This document shows, in pieces, positions 26,311 to 34,815 of a stretch of 64,000 nucleotides of DNA; positions within the stretch are counted from its first letter, which is position 1, and each line of letters starts with the position of its first letter. A program made the translations under genes and the position numbers. The stretch lies in the NCBI GenBank assembly GCA_047631555.1, contig JBLHZY010000001.1:620001-684000 (forward strand), given 5' to 3'. Below the pieces are notes generated by a model that made no database searches, was not told the origin of the DNA, and saw only the letters and a program-made list of their open reading frames with translations. This DNA comes from JBLHZY01 sp047631555 (GTDB lineage: Bacteria > Pseudomonadota > Alphaproteobacteria > Rhodobacterales > Rhodobacteraceae).

Positions 26311-26702
26311 GTTTATCTCCCTGAAGACGTGGCATGTGAGCTGCCACTTAAACGCATCTTGCTGTAACGAAACTATGTGGTGAGTTGTGCTGGGATTTTG
26401 GCGCAAAACAAAGCGAGCGGCTTTCCTTGCGCGGATGCGTTGCGGCCAAGCCAGCAAACGCCCCTTAAAGATCGATCGTCAACGTTCTCGATCCTTTGCA
26501 ACCTGTCGTCTCTTTCCCTGTTTGCCAATCTGGCTCAACGGCGTTGACGCCCCCTCGCAGTTGGTCCGTTTACGACATTTCGACAGTAAGAAAGCGACAA
26601 ACCCTTCGGAATGCAACTAGAAACCCCGAAACTTTACGTGAGCTTATGGCTTTCGCGCCTCTCAAAAGCGCAAAACACGGCCGATATGATCCGGGGAAGG
26701 CC
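26311..26702. other. Leader and promoter region of the ABC operon
   Basis: This 392-base stretch lies between the AraC-type regulator gene and the binding-protein gene, both on the minus strand, and probably contains the transporter promoter and the end of the regulator transcript. No gene, strong terminator or second copy of the regulator's inverted repeat was found in it. Confidence 0.5.
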
Positions 26703-27506
26703 TTAGCCTTTGGTGCGAAAATCCGACGGGGTTGCACCGGTTTGCTTGTGAAAGGCGCGGGTGAAATAGGCCGCAGAGGCAAAGCCAAGCTCGGCGGCGA
26801 TCTCTTTTACCGGCATCTTGGTATCGGCCAAAAGGCGGCGCGCTTCAAAATGGATCCGGTCGCTCAAAATGGCCGAGGCCGGGCGCGCGCAGGCGATGTT
26901 GCAGGCGCGGGTGAGATGGGTCGAGGTCACGCCAAGCGCTTTGGCATAATCAGAAACCGCCTTGCCGCTCATGAAATCTTCCTCAACCAGCGCCGAATAA
27001 GCAGCGGCCAAGCGGCGGGAGGCATCCGGGTGCATCTCCATCTCGGGCATCAAATCCATCTGCCGCTCAATCCAGACCGAGATCAGCCCGGCGTGATGGC
27101 CAAGGGCGCGATCGCGCGCAGGCAGATCACGCTCAAGTTCGCGCGATAGGTTATCAATCATAACCGTCAGTTCGCCCTGCTGAACCGCATCGCGAAAGCG
27201 CAGATGGATCGGCTCATTGGGCAACATCAAGGTTGGATCATTGGGCAGAAAAACCGAAGAGCCGAAAACCTGCCCCGTGGCTTCAAACCCGTGCATCGTC
27301 CCTGCCGGAAGAAAGACCAGATTATGCGGGCCAAAGCCGCGGGTAACGCCCGAAACGGTGATCCGCCCTTGGCCGCGCGTGAACCACAAAAGCATCGGCT
27401 GGCGATAAGAGCGCATCGCCTCAATCCGCCATTTGCCGCCTTGCATAAAGCGATTGAGCGGGGTTACGCGGTAGCTTGGGGCAGGGCTTTCGGGGATCGC
27501 GGTCAT
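26703..27506 (-). CDS. AraC-family transcriptional regulator
   Basis: This 267-residue protein has an N-terminal cupin-like sensor (about 20-100; GHNLVFLPAGTMHGFEA type segment) and a C-terminal AraC double helix-turn-helix. The DNA-binding part is clear in VTSTHLTRACNIACARP and in PVKEIAAELGFASAAYFTRAF. The ATG is at 27504-27506; a TTG in the preceding codon is less likely. The gene lies just upstream of the peptide-type ABC operon on the same strand, so it may control it, with a small carboxylate, amine or peptide as effector. A perfect 10-base inverted repeat lies in its promoter. Confidence 0.9.
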   Translation of the reverse strand: MTAIPESPAPSYRVTPLNRFMQGGKWRIEAMRSYRQPMLLWFTRGQGRITVSGVTRGFGPHNLVFLPAGTMHGFEATGQVFGSSVFLPNDPTLMLPNEPIHLRFRDAVQQGELTVMIDNLSRELERDLPARDRALGHHAGLISVWIERQMDLMPEMEMHPDASRRLAAAYSALVEEDFMSGKAVSDYAKALGVTSTHLTRACNIACARPASAILSDRIHFEARRLLADTKMPVKEIAAELGFASAAYFTRAFHKQTGATPSDFRTKG

Positions 27507-27516
27507 CAAGGGGGCT

Positions 27517-27575
27517 ATCCTATGGCATGTTCGATTTGTGCTAGTTTAGCCCAATCCAATTTTCAGCCATAGGAT
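27517..27575 (-). promoter_or_regulatory. Perfect inverted repeat upstream of the AraC-type gene
   Basis: ATCCTATGGC (27517-27526) and GCCATAGGAT (27566-27575) are exact inverted copies 39 bases apart. The proximal arm begins 11 bases from the AraC start codon. Two separated arms around a promoter suit binding by an AraC dimer and autoregulation. Confidence 0.5.
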
Positions 27576-27632
27576 TTTATTCAACGATTCTAGCGCCTAA
27601 GCTGATTGTTGCCGCGCTGCAATGGCCCCTAG

Positions 27633-28520
27633 TTACCCTAACGATATCTTGTGCCAGGCCTTCATCCGAGACCGAAACCATGTGCGTTGGCGCTTGGCAT
27701 ATTGGCGGGTTGCCGCCTGCGCAGATCGGCGCGCATCGCTCAAAGGCATCTCACCGCGCAAATGTGCGATTAGTTCGCTTGCGCCAATGGCCTTTGCAGA
27801 GGGCCAAGACGGGTTCCATGTCGAGAGATTCGCGCGCGCCTCATCAAGCGCGCCCCCCTCAATCATCATGTCAAAGCGCCGATCAATGCGCTCCGCCAGC
27901 CAATCGCGATCCGCATCCATCACAAATGCAGCACTTTTTTCAAGCGCCAAAAGCGGCGCCGGGGTTTCGTCCTGCCAAGCCGCAATCCCGCGCCCGGTGC
28001 TGCGCAAAACCTCCCAAGCGCGCTGAACCCGCACCGGATTAAGCCGATCTATTTTGGCCGCTGAGGTGGGGTCCTCGCTGTCCAACTCCGCCAACATTCC
28101 GGCGCGCCCCTCGGCCGCCATCCGCTCATCCGCAAGGGCGCGAATATCCGGCGCCGTGGCGGGGATATTCGCCAAGCCTTCGATCAGCGCAGTAAAGTAA
28201 AGCCCCGTCCCGCCAACGATAATAGGGCGCGCATTTGCGTTTAAATACGGCGCTAAATCGCGCAACCAATGGCCCACGGAATATTGCGCATCGCCCGGCA
28301 GATGGCCGTAAAGCGCATGCGGCGTTTGGGCCTCGTCCTCAAGTGAAGGGCGCGCCGTCAGCACCCGCCAATTGGCAAAAACCTGCAACGCATCCGCATT
28401 GACAATCACCCCGCCAGACTGCTGCGCAATCTCCATCGCAAGCGCCGATTTACCGCTTGCGGTAGGGCCAGCAATTAGGACCGGTTGTTCGGGTGAAATC
28501 TGTGCTAAGATATCGCGCAT
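27633..28520 (-). CDS. miaA: tRNA dimethylallyltransferase MiaA
   Basis: MiaA transfers the dimethylallyl group to the N6 of A37 in tRNAs reading UNN codons. The 295-residue protein has the P-loop GPTASGKS near residue 18, the substrate region VNADALQVFANWRV with the catalytic aspartate, and VGGTGLYFTALIEG. The C-terminus carries the conserved TRQYAKRQRTWFR motif. The length is normal. It is divergent from pyrH. Confidence 0.93.
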   Translation of the reverse strand: MRDILAQISPEQPVLIAGPTASGKSALAMEIAQQSGGVIVNADALQVFANWRVLTARPSLEDEAQTPHALYGHLPGDAQYSVGHWLRDLAPYLNANARPIIVGGTGLYFTALIEGLANIPATAPDIRALADERMAAEGRAGMLAELDSEDPTSAAKIDRLNPVRVQRAWEVLRSTGRGIAAWQDETPAPLLALEKSAAFVMDADRDWLAERIDRRFDMMIEGGALDEARANLSTWNPSWPSAKAIGASELIAHLRGEMPLSDARRSAQAATRQYAKRQRTWFRSRMKAWHKISLG

Positions 28521-28662
28521 CAGGCGAGTGCCCCCGCGCTTTGGTTAGGGGCGGGCCAAACCCGCCGCTTTAGGGGGAAAACTTTTCCCAATCCCGCATT
28601 GAACCTTGCGCCTTTTTGCAGCATTTTGCCCCCGACATCTCAAACCAAGTGGAGCCCTTCAT

Positions 28663-29400
28663 ATGTCCGAGCCCGCGCGCAGCCAACCCTCCACAAAATA
28701 TCGCCGCGTTTTGCTAAAGATTTCTGGCGAGGCGCTGATGGGCCCGCAAGGCTTTGGCCTGCATCCGCCAACTGTTGAGCGGATCGCGCGCGAAATACAA
28801 GCCGTGCACGGGATGGGCGTTGAGATTTGCATGGTCATCGGCGGCGGCAATATTTTCCGCGGCCTTCAGGGCAGCGCCCAAGGGATGGAGCGCACAACAG
28901 CCGATTACATGGGCATGCTCGCCACAGTGATGAATGCGCTTGCAATGCAAGGCGCGCTTGAGGCGCTCGATATCAATACGCGGGTGATTTCGGCCATCCC
29001 GATGGACACGGTCTGCGAGCCCTATATTCGCCGCCGCGCTGTCCGCCATCTTGAGAAGGGCCGCGTTTGCATCTTTGCCGCCGGCACAGGCAATCCCTAT
29101 TTCACCACCGATACCGCCGCGACCCTTCGCGCCAATGAGATGTCTTGCGAGGCGATCTTCAAGGGCACCAAGGTTGACGGCGTCTATGATAAAGACCCGG
29201 CCAAATATCCAGACGCCAAGCGCTATGAGCGGGTCTCTTATGATGAGGTGCTGCAAAAGCATCTGGGCGTAATGGATGCCTCGGCGATTGCGCTTGCGCG
29301 CGACAACAGCCTGCCAATCATCGTCTTCTCATTGGACGAGCCCAACGGCTTTTGCGGCATTTTGGAAGGCAAAGGCACATATACAACGGTTCATGATTAG
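28663..29400 (+). CDS. pyrH: UMP kinase PyrH
   Basis: PyrH phosphorylates UMP to UDP in pyrimidine synthesis and is a hexamer controlled by GTP and UTP. The 245-residue amino acid kinase-fold protein shows KISGEALMG, GGGNIFRG, TTADYMGMLATVMNA and the KGTKVDGVYDKDP region. The ATG at 28663 with GGAG upstream was chosen over an in-frame start at 28606, which would add 19 residues absent from the family. It begins the series that runs through frr, uppS and cdsA. Confidence 0.95.
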   Translation: MSEPARSQPSTKYRRVLLKISGEALMGPQGFGLHPPTVERIAREIQAVHGMGVEICMVIGGGNIFRGLQGSAQGMERTTADYMGMLATVMNALAMQGALEALDINTRVISAIPMDTVCEPYIRRRAVRHLEKGRVCIFAAGTGNPYFTTDTAATLRANEMSCEAIFKGTKVDGVYDKDPAKYPDAKRYERVSYDEVLQKHLGVMDASAIALARDNSLPIIVFSLDEPNGFCGILEGKGTYTTVHD

Positions 29401-29558
29401 GCCTCAAAGGGCCGCAGGGGCGCACCAAAAGCGCAGGTAAGGAGGGGTGTAACCACGCATCGGTTCCCCCTTACATCAGTGCATAACCCTTGATATACAT
29501 GCAAAAAGCGCCTCAATGAGGGTGCAACACCGCGATAACAACAGAAGAGACTTGGGCA

Positions 29559-30119
29559 ATGGCAGATGATTTTGAACTGGATATCGACGATCTAGAGCGC
29601 CGCATGGAAGGCGCTATGGCATCACTGCGCGTTGAATTTGCATCCCTGCGCACCGGGCGCGCCTCGGCCTCGATGCTTGAGCCGGTGTTGGTCGATGCAT
29701 ACGGCTCGCTGACCCCGATCAATCAAGTTGGCACCGTCAACGTACCAGAGCCGCGCATGGTGACGATCAATGTTTGGGATAAGGGCCTCGTTGGCAAAGT
29801 CGAAAAAGCCATCCGCGAAAGCGGCCTTGGCATCAATCCGCAGCTCAACGGCACAATCATCATGCTCCCGATCCCTGAGCTGAATGAAGAACGCCGCCGC
29901 GAACTGACCAAAGTCGCGGCCCAATATACCGAAAGCGCCCGTGTTGCTGTGCGCAATGTGCGCCGCGACGGGATGGATCAGATCAAGAAAGTCAAAGACA
30001 GCCTTGGCGAAGACGATCAGAAATTCTGGTCCGATGAGGTTCAGACCCTTACCGACAAACACATCGCCGCCGTAGACGCTGCCCTCGAAAGCAAACAAGC
30101 CGAGATCATGCAAGTTTAA
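29559..30119 (+). CDS. frr: Ribosome recycling factor
   Basis: Frr splits the post-termination ribosome together with EF-G. The 186-residue protein has the normal length and the family segments ASLRTGRAS, RMVTINVWDKG, LPIPELNEERRRELTK and VRNVRRDGMD. It lies between pyrH and uppS as in many proteobacteria, with a 158-base gap after pyrH that shows no gene and no strong terminator. The frr-uppS gap is 100 bases. Confidence 0.97.
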   Translation: MADDFELDIDDLERRMEGAMASLRVEFASLRTGRASASMLEPVLVDAYGSLTPINQVGTVNVPEPRMVTINVWDKGLVGKVEKAIRESGLGINPQLNGTIIMLPIPELNEERRRELTKVAAQYTESARVAVRNVRRDGMDQIKKVKDSLGEDDQKFWSDEVQTLTDKHIAAVDAALESKQAEIMQV

Positions 30120-30219
30120 CCTCTGTTGCGCACCAGACTCGTGCGAAGTTCGGCGCGTTCTTGCGCCAAAATGCAAGTCACGCCCAAAGCGGGGCCTGCC
30201 AGTATATTACGAGGGGCAG

Positions 30220-30939
30220 ATGAAAGACATGGAACATAGCGGGCCAAACCATGTGGCTATCATCATGGACGGCAATGGCCGTTGGGCCACATCGCGCGGC
30301 AAACCGCGACTGTTCGGCCATCACGCGGGCGCAAAACGGGTGCGCGAAGTTGTGAATGCCTGCCCGGATCTTGGCGTAAAATACGTCACCATCTTTGCCT
30401 TCTCGACCGAGAACTGGAAACGAACCCAATCCGAGGTCTCCGGCCTTATGTCCTTGTTTCGCCGCTATATTGTGAAAGAGGCCAAGGAGCTTTTCAAAGA
30501 GGGAGTGCGGGTTCGCTTTATTGGTGATCGTGTGCGTCTTGATAGCAAACTCGTTAAAATGATGGATGAGCTGGAAGAGCTGACCGAGGAATGCACCCGC
30601 GTTCACCTCACCATTGCGCTCAATTATGGCGGGCGCGATGAGGTTGCCCGCGCAACCAAACGCCTGGCTGAAGATGTGGCCGCAGGCAAGCTTGATCCAG
30701 CGGACGTCGATGAAGAAACCCTGCCGCGCTATCTTGATACTTGCGTGCTCCCCGATCCTGATCTGGTGATCCGAACCTCAGGCGAGGCGCGCATTTCCAA
30801 CTTCCTGCTCTGGCAATCAGCCTATGCGGAATATGAATTCATCGAGACGTTGTGGCCCGATTTCACCAAGGATATCTTCGCCGATATCGTCAATAATTAC
30901 GCCAAACGCGACCGCCGCTTTGGAGCCGTCAAAGCATGA
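30220..30939 (+). CDS. uppS: Isoprenyl (undecaprenyl diphosphate) synthase UppS
   Basis: UppS condenses isopentenyl diphosphate units in cis to make the C55 lipid carrier for peptidoglycan and other glycans. The 239-residue protein has the substrate site VAIIMDGNGRWA with the catalytic aspartate, YVTIFAFSTENWKR, and the C-terminal motifs PDLVIRTSGEARISNFLLWQ. The last 4 bases overlap the cdsA start (ATGA). Confidence 0.95.
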   Translation: MKDMEHSGPNHVAIIMDGNGRWATSRGKPRLFGHHAGAKRVREVVNACPDLGVKYVTIFAFSTENWKRTQSEVSGLMSLFRRYIVKEAKELFKEGVRVRFIGDRVRLDSKLVKMMDELEELTEECTRVHLTIALNYGGRDEVARATKRLAEDVAAGKLDPADVDEETLPRYLDTCVLPDPDLVIRTSGEARISNFLLWQSAYAEYEFIETLWPDFTKDIFADIVNNYAKRDRRFGAVKA

Positions 30940-31787
30940 GCAATTGGAGCGACCTCGCCCCGCGCGTGATCTCTGGCGTCGCGATGGCGGCCGTGGCAGC
31001 GCTTGCCGTTTGGCTCGGCGGGCCCGTGTTGCTCGTGATGCTCGCGATTTGCGCCGGGTTGATGCAATGGGAACTGGCGCGCATTTGCGATCCTGAAAAG
31101 AAAAGGGCGGCGATCTGGCTTGGGATCATTGGTGGTGTGATCCTCTTAGGTAATAACTTTTTAGATGAGTTTTTGGACCTAACTGGTTCAACTCAGGTCG
31201 ATTCAATTTTTGTGCTGGTTCCTTTCGCTGTATCAATTGTCCTGCCGAGCTTTGTCGGATTATTTCTGCTGTCGAAAAAACGAAAACTTCATGCGTCCTA
31301 CGCGCTCGCGATACAATTAACGGCCGTCGTTCTCTATGTCTTTCGTTGGTACGACTCAGCGGTTCTGCTGCTTTTCATCATCGGAGTTGTCGTGATTACC
31401 GATGTTGCTGGCTATTTCGCGGGTCGTTTGATCGGTGGGCCGAAATTCTGGCCCAAAGTAAGCCCAAAGAAAACGTGGTCTGGGACGATTGCTGGTTGGA
31501 TTGGTGCAGCAATTTTTGGAGGGATATTTTCCTCTTTTGACGCAAGTGAGCATAGCTCCGTCATAATGGGTATGCTCATAGCAGTCTCTCTCTCTTTCGC
31601 AGGGCAAATGGGCGATATCGTGGAAAGCGCGATGAAACGAAGCGCCGGCATCAAAGATTCCTCAAATCTCATTCCGGGCCATGGTGGCTTTTTGGATCGC
31701 TTTGATGCCATTATCGGCGCTTGCATCATGGTTGCATTGATCAGTTTGGTTTTGACCGCGTATGTTTTTCTATGGTTTGATCTCTAG
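30936..31787 (+). CDS. cdsA: Phosphatidate cytidylyltransferase CdsA
   Basis: CdsA makes CDP-diacylglycerol from phosphatidate and CTP in the inner membrane. The 283-residue protein has about eight hydrophobic segments and the CTP-transferase signature SAMKRSAGIKDSS..IPGHGGFLDRFD near the end. The ATG overlaps the uppS stop. The start of the gene (30936-31130) and its end have the GC-rich codon use of the neighbours, but 31130-31600 is clearly AT-richer, with TTA, CTA and similar codons. The middle may have been replaced by recombination or simply be under weak codon selection. Confidence 0.93.
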   Translation: MSNWSDLAPRVISGVAMAAVAALAVWLGGPVLLVMLAICAGLMQWELARICDPEKKRAAIWLGIIGGVILLGNNFLDEFLDLTGSTQVDSIFVLVPFAVSIVLPSFVGLFLLSKKRKLHASYALAIQLTAVVLYVFRWYDSAVLLLFIIGVVVITDVAGYFAGRLIGGPKFWPKVSPKKTWSGTIAGWIGAAIFGGIFSSFDASEHSSVIMGMLIAVSLSFAGQMGDIVESAMKRSAGIKDSSNLIPGHGGFLDRFDAIIGACIMVALISLVLTAYVFLWFDL

Positions 31788-31804
31788 AAGGACCAAACAG
31801 GCAT

Positions 31805-32998
31805 ATGCGCAAAATTTCCATCTTTGGGGCGACAGGCTCAATCGGGCAAAGCACGCTTGATCTGATCCGGCGCGATGCGCAGGCTTATGATGTTGTGGCG
31901 CTCACGGGCGGGCAGAATATCGCCCAGCTTGCGCGCGATGCGATTGAGTTTGGCGCCGATATTGCGGTTACGGCGGATGAGGGAAAGCTGAGCGCGCTGC
32001 GTGAAGCGCTCGCGGGATCAGGCGTAAAAGCCGCCGCCGGGCAGGGCGCCATTACGGACGCCGCCAGCCGCCCCGCCGATTGGGCCATGTCGGCCATCGT
32101 GGGGGCGGCTGGCCTTGCGCCGGGTTTGGAAGCGCTCAAACAAGGCGCCACCCTCGCGCTTGCCAATAAGGAAAGCATGGTCACCGCCGGGCCGCTGATG
32201 CGCGCCGCTGCCGCCAAACATGGCGCGGCCCTTTTGCCCGTCGATAGCGAACATTCGGCGGTGATGCAGGCGATGGAAGGCGGGCGGCTTGAGGAGATCG
32301 AGAGCGTTACCATCACCGCCTCGGGCGGGCCATTTCGAACATGGGATCAGGCCGCGCTCGAAAAAGCGACCCTGAAACAGGCGGGCAATCATCCCACATG
32401 GGATATGGGCCAGCGGATCACCATTGATAGCGCCTCGATGTTTAACAAAGCGCTCGAAGTGATTGAAGCTAAAGAGCTTTTTGCCCTTACGTCCGATCAG
32501 ATCAAGGTCCTCGTCCACCCCGAAAGCATCATTCACGCGCTTGTTGCCTATAGTGACGGCGGCGTGATGGCCCATATGGGCGCGCCCGATATGCGCCATG
32601 CCATCGGCTATGCGCTGCACCATCCCGCGCGGCGCGCGCTGCCTGTGGCCCGGCTTGATCTGGCCGCCATCGGCGCGCTGACTTTTGAAGAGCCCGATGC
32701 CAATCGCTTCCCGGCACTGCGCCTCGCGCGTGAAGTGATGAGCGAGGGCGGCATGGCGGGCGCGGCCTTTAACGCCGCCAAAGAACGCGCGCTTGATCAT
32801 TTCATTGCAGGCGAGATCGGCTTTTGTGATATGGCGCGTGTGGTTGAGGATGTGCTCACGCAGATGTGCGGCCAAGATAGCGCATCGGGGGGCCACATTC
32901 ATGCCGCCTTTACCTATGATAACGTGATCGAAACGGATCGAATTGCGCGCCTGAAAGCCTCCGAAAGCGTGGCACGGCGCAGAGCAGAAAAGGACTAA
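31805..32998 (+). CDS. dxr: 1-Deoxy-D-xylulose 5-phosphate reductoisomerase Dxr
   Basis: Dxr rearranges and reduces DXP to MEP with NADPH, the committed step of non-mevalonate isoprenoid synthesis. The 397-residue protein starts with the NADPH-binding FGATGSIGQSTLDLIRR and contains ALANKESMVTAGPL, LLPVDSEHSAV and IDSASMFNKALEVIEAKELF. It supplies precursors for the undecaprenyl diphosphate made by the nearby uppS product. The rseP gene follows after 3 bases. Confidence 0.96.
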   Translation: MRKISIFGATGSIGQSTLDLIRRDAQAYDVVALTGGQNIAQLARDAIEFGADIAVTADEGKLSALREALAGSGVKAAAGQGAITDAASRPADWAMSAIVGAAGLAPGLEALKQGATLALANKESMVTAGPLMRAAAAKHGAALLPVDSEHSAVMQAMEGGRLEEIESVTITASGGPFRTWDQAALEKATLKQAGNHPTWDMGQRITIDSASMFNKALEVIEAKELFALTSDQIKVLVHPESIIHALVAYSDGGVMAHMGAPDMRHAIGYALHHPARRALPVARLDLAAIGALTFEEPDANRFPALRLAREVMSEGGMAGAAFNAAKERALDHFIAGEIGFCDMARVVEDVLTQMCGQDSASGGHIHAAFTYDNVIETDRIARLKASESVARRRAEKD

Positions 32999-33001
32999 CC
33001 C

Positions 33002-34336
33002 ATGGATTTCGCAGGCCTTGTGCCCCAGTTTGGCAGCGCGCTCTTTACGCTTGTGGCCTTTGTTATCGCCCTATCTGTGATCGTCGCGATCCATGAATTT
33101 GGCCATTATATCGTTGGCCGCTGGACCGGCATCAAAGCGGATGTGTTTTCGCTTGGCTTTGGCCCCGTGCTATTTTCGCGCACCGATAAACACGGAACCC
33201 AGTGGCAGCTCGCAGCACTTCCCTTTGGCGGCTACGTGAAATTTCGCGGCGATGCCAATGCGGCTTCGGCCACGGATTACGAGGCGCTTGATGGGCTTGA
33301 TGAGGCGGCAAAGCGCGAAACCATGCAAGGCGCGCCGCTTTGGGCCAGAACGCTTACGGTTGCGGCGGGCCCTGTGTTCAATTTCATCCTCTCGGCGATC
33401 GTTTTTACCTCCATTTTGATGGTGCAGGGCCGTGCCTCTGATCCACTGACCATTGCCGAACTTACCCCCGTTCCCGGCATCCAAGAGCTCGCGCCCGGCG
33501 ATCGCATCCTCTCAATTGCAGGGATGGAAACACCCAAACTTGAGGATTTCTCTGAATATGTTGACGGGCTGCCGCAAGAGGCATCGCTGACCTATACCGT
33601 GCTGCGCGATGGCAAAGAGGTAACGGCGCAGGGGCCCCATCCGATGCCGCCGCTGGCGCTGATGATCTCGCCCGATAGCGCCGCGATTGATGCCGATATG
33701 CAGGCAGGCGACGTTATTACAGCGATCAATGGCGCCCCAATCGGCACATTCGATCAGCTGCGCACCGCCGTTACCGGATCAGACGGCGCGCCGCTGGCCA
33801 TCACCGTTTGGCGCGCAGGCGAAGAGCTTGCCCTAACTCTAACCCCGCGCCGCCGCGATCTTCCGGCTGAGGGCGGTGGTTTTGAAACCCGCTGGCTGAT
33901 TGGTATTTCGGCGGGCTATTTCTTTACCCCCGACACAGAGACGCCAGGCCTTTGGTACGCGGCCAAATTCGGCGCGCGCCAAACCTATTCCGTGATCGAA
34001 AACTCGCTTTCGGGCCTCTATCACATGATCGTCGGCAAAATTTCGACCTGCAATTTGCGCGGCCCCCTTGGCATTGCCGAAACAGCGGGCGCCATGGCCG
34101 GGCAGGGCGCCAACAGCTTTATCTCCTTCATTGCGCTGCTCTCAACGGCGGTTGGATTGCTCAACCTGTTCCCGATCCCGATGCTTGATGGCGGGCACCT
34201 TGTCTTTTACGCTTATGAAGGCGTGTTTCGTCGCCCGCCCAATGAAAAAGTCTATAGTATTCTGATGTATATGGGCATGGCGCTTGTGCTGACGCTGATG
34301 GTCTTTGGGCTGACCAACGATCTGTTCTGTAAATAG
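33002..34336 (+). CDS. rseP: Site-2 membrane protease RseP
   Basis: This 444-residue intramembrane zinc protease has the active-site motif HEFGHY in the first membrane segment and the zinc-binding aspartate motif NLFPIPMLDGGHL in the last. Between them lies a periplasmic region with PDZ-like segments (about 190-300). RseP-type proteases cut membrane-bound anti-sigma factors, releasing the envelope stress response; the substrate in this organism is not in the window. Its position ahead of bamA is standard in proteobacteria. Confidence 0.94.
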   Translation: MDFAGLVPQFGSALFTLVAFVIALSVIVAIHEFGHYIVGRWTGIKADVFSLGFGPVLFSRTDKHGTQWQLAALPFGGYVKFRGDANAASATDYEALDGLDEAAKRETMQGAPLWARTLTVAAGPVFNFILSAIVFTSILMVQGRASDPLTIAELTPVPGIQELAPGDRILSIAGMETPKLEDFSEYVDGLPQEASLTYTVLRDGKEVTAQGPHPMPPLALMISPDSAAIDADMQAGDVITAINGAPIGTFDQLRTAVTGSDGAPLAITVWRAGEELALTLTPRRRDLPAEGGGFETRWLIGISAGYFFTPDTETPGLWYAAKFGARQTYSVIENSLSGLYHMIVGKISTCNLRGPLGIAETAGAMAGQGANSFISFIALLSTAVGLLNLFPIPMLDGGHLVFYAYEGVFRRPPNEKVYSILMYMGMALVLTLMVFGLTNDLFCK

Positions 34337-34348
34337 TCCCGTGCGCCG

Positions 34349-34379
34349 CGCGCGCCTTTTCTTTGTGAGAGGGCGCGCG
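34349..34379. other. GC-rich intergenic hairpin after rseP
   Basis: CGCGCGCC (34349-34356) and GGCGCGCG (34372-34379) can pair around a 15-base loop. No T-run follows on the plus strand, so it is only a possible RNA processing or termination element. Confidence 0.4.
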
Positions 34380-34505
34380 TCGATCTGTTGCATTCGTGCA
34401 AATCCGTTAAAAATTTAGCGATTGTTCCCAAAGCCGCATCCAAGCGCCCAAATTACGCCACATTTACTTTGCATATCTAAGAGGTAACTTGGCGGAGGCA
34501 GTATT

Positions 34506-34637
34506 ATGACAGCGATTAAAAGCGGATATCGGAGCCTTTCGCTCCTTGCGGATCTCAATTGGGATCGCCTTCTTTACGGGGCAACGATTGCTGTTGCGCT
34601 GGTTGCAGGCTCCTATGTTGGAACGCTGTTTATCTAA
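34506..34637 (+). CDS. Small single-span membrane protein (43 aa)
   Basis: An ATG at 34506 with a GGCGGAGG ribosome site 7 bases upstream opens a 43-codon frame ending TAA at 34637. The product has a basic, soluble N-terminus (TAIKSGYRSLSLLADLNW), then a membrane helix of about 20 residues. The gene lies between rseP and bamA and has its own possible terminator. The strong ribosome site, codon use and clean membrane helix support it as a real gene. I recognise no family with a known function. Confidence 0.65.
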   Translation: MTAIKSGYRSLSLLADLNWDRLLYGATIAVALVAGSYVGTLFI

Positions 34638-34683
34638 GCAAAACCAGATGTTGCAGGGTGCAATATCGATCTGATCTCCTTGG

Positions 34684-34701
34684 CGGCGCAATTTTGCGCC
34701 G
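34684..34701 (+). terminator. Weak terminator between the small membrane gene and bamA
   Basis: CGGCGCAA and TTGCGCCG can pair as an 8-base stem with a very small loop (6 bases if the A-T pairs open), followed by TTTGTTGTG. It could end the small-protein transcript ahead of bamA. Confidence 0.45.
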
Positions 34702-34815
34702 TTTGTTGTGAAATACAGCGTTAAAAACACGGCCAAAACGGCATCTGCCTTTTGACAAGTCTGGATAATCCCGATACTCAGACCACTATATGTGGGGATC
34801 GATGGATTATTGAGA

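Noticed and set aside
32018..32902. 294-codon minus-strand ORF
   Set aside because: Antisense to dxr, which is well supported; no start context or domain.
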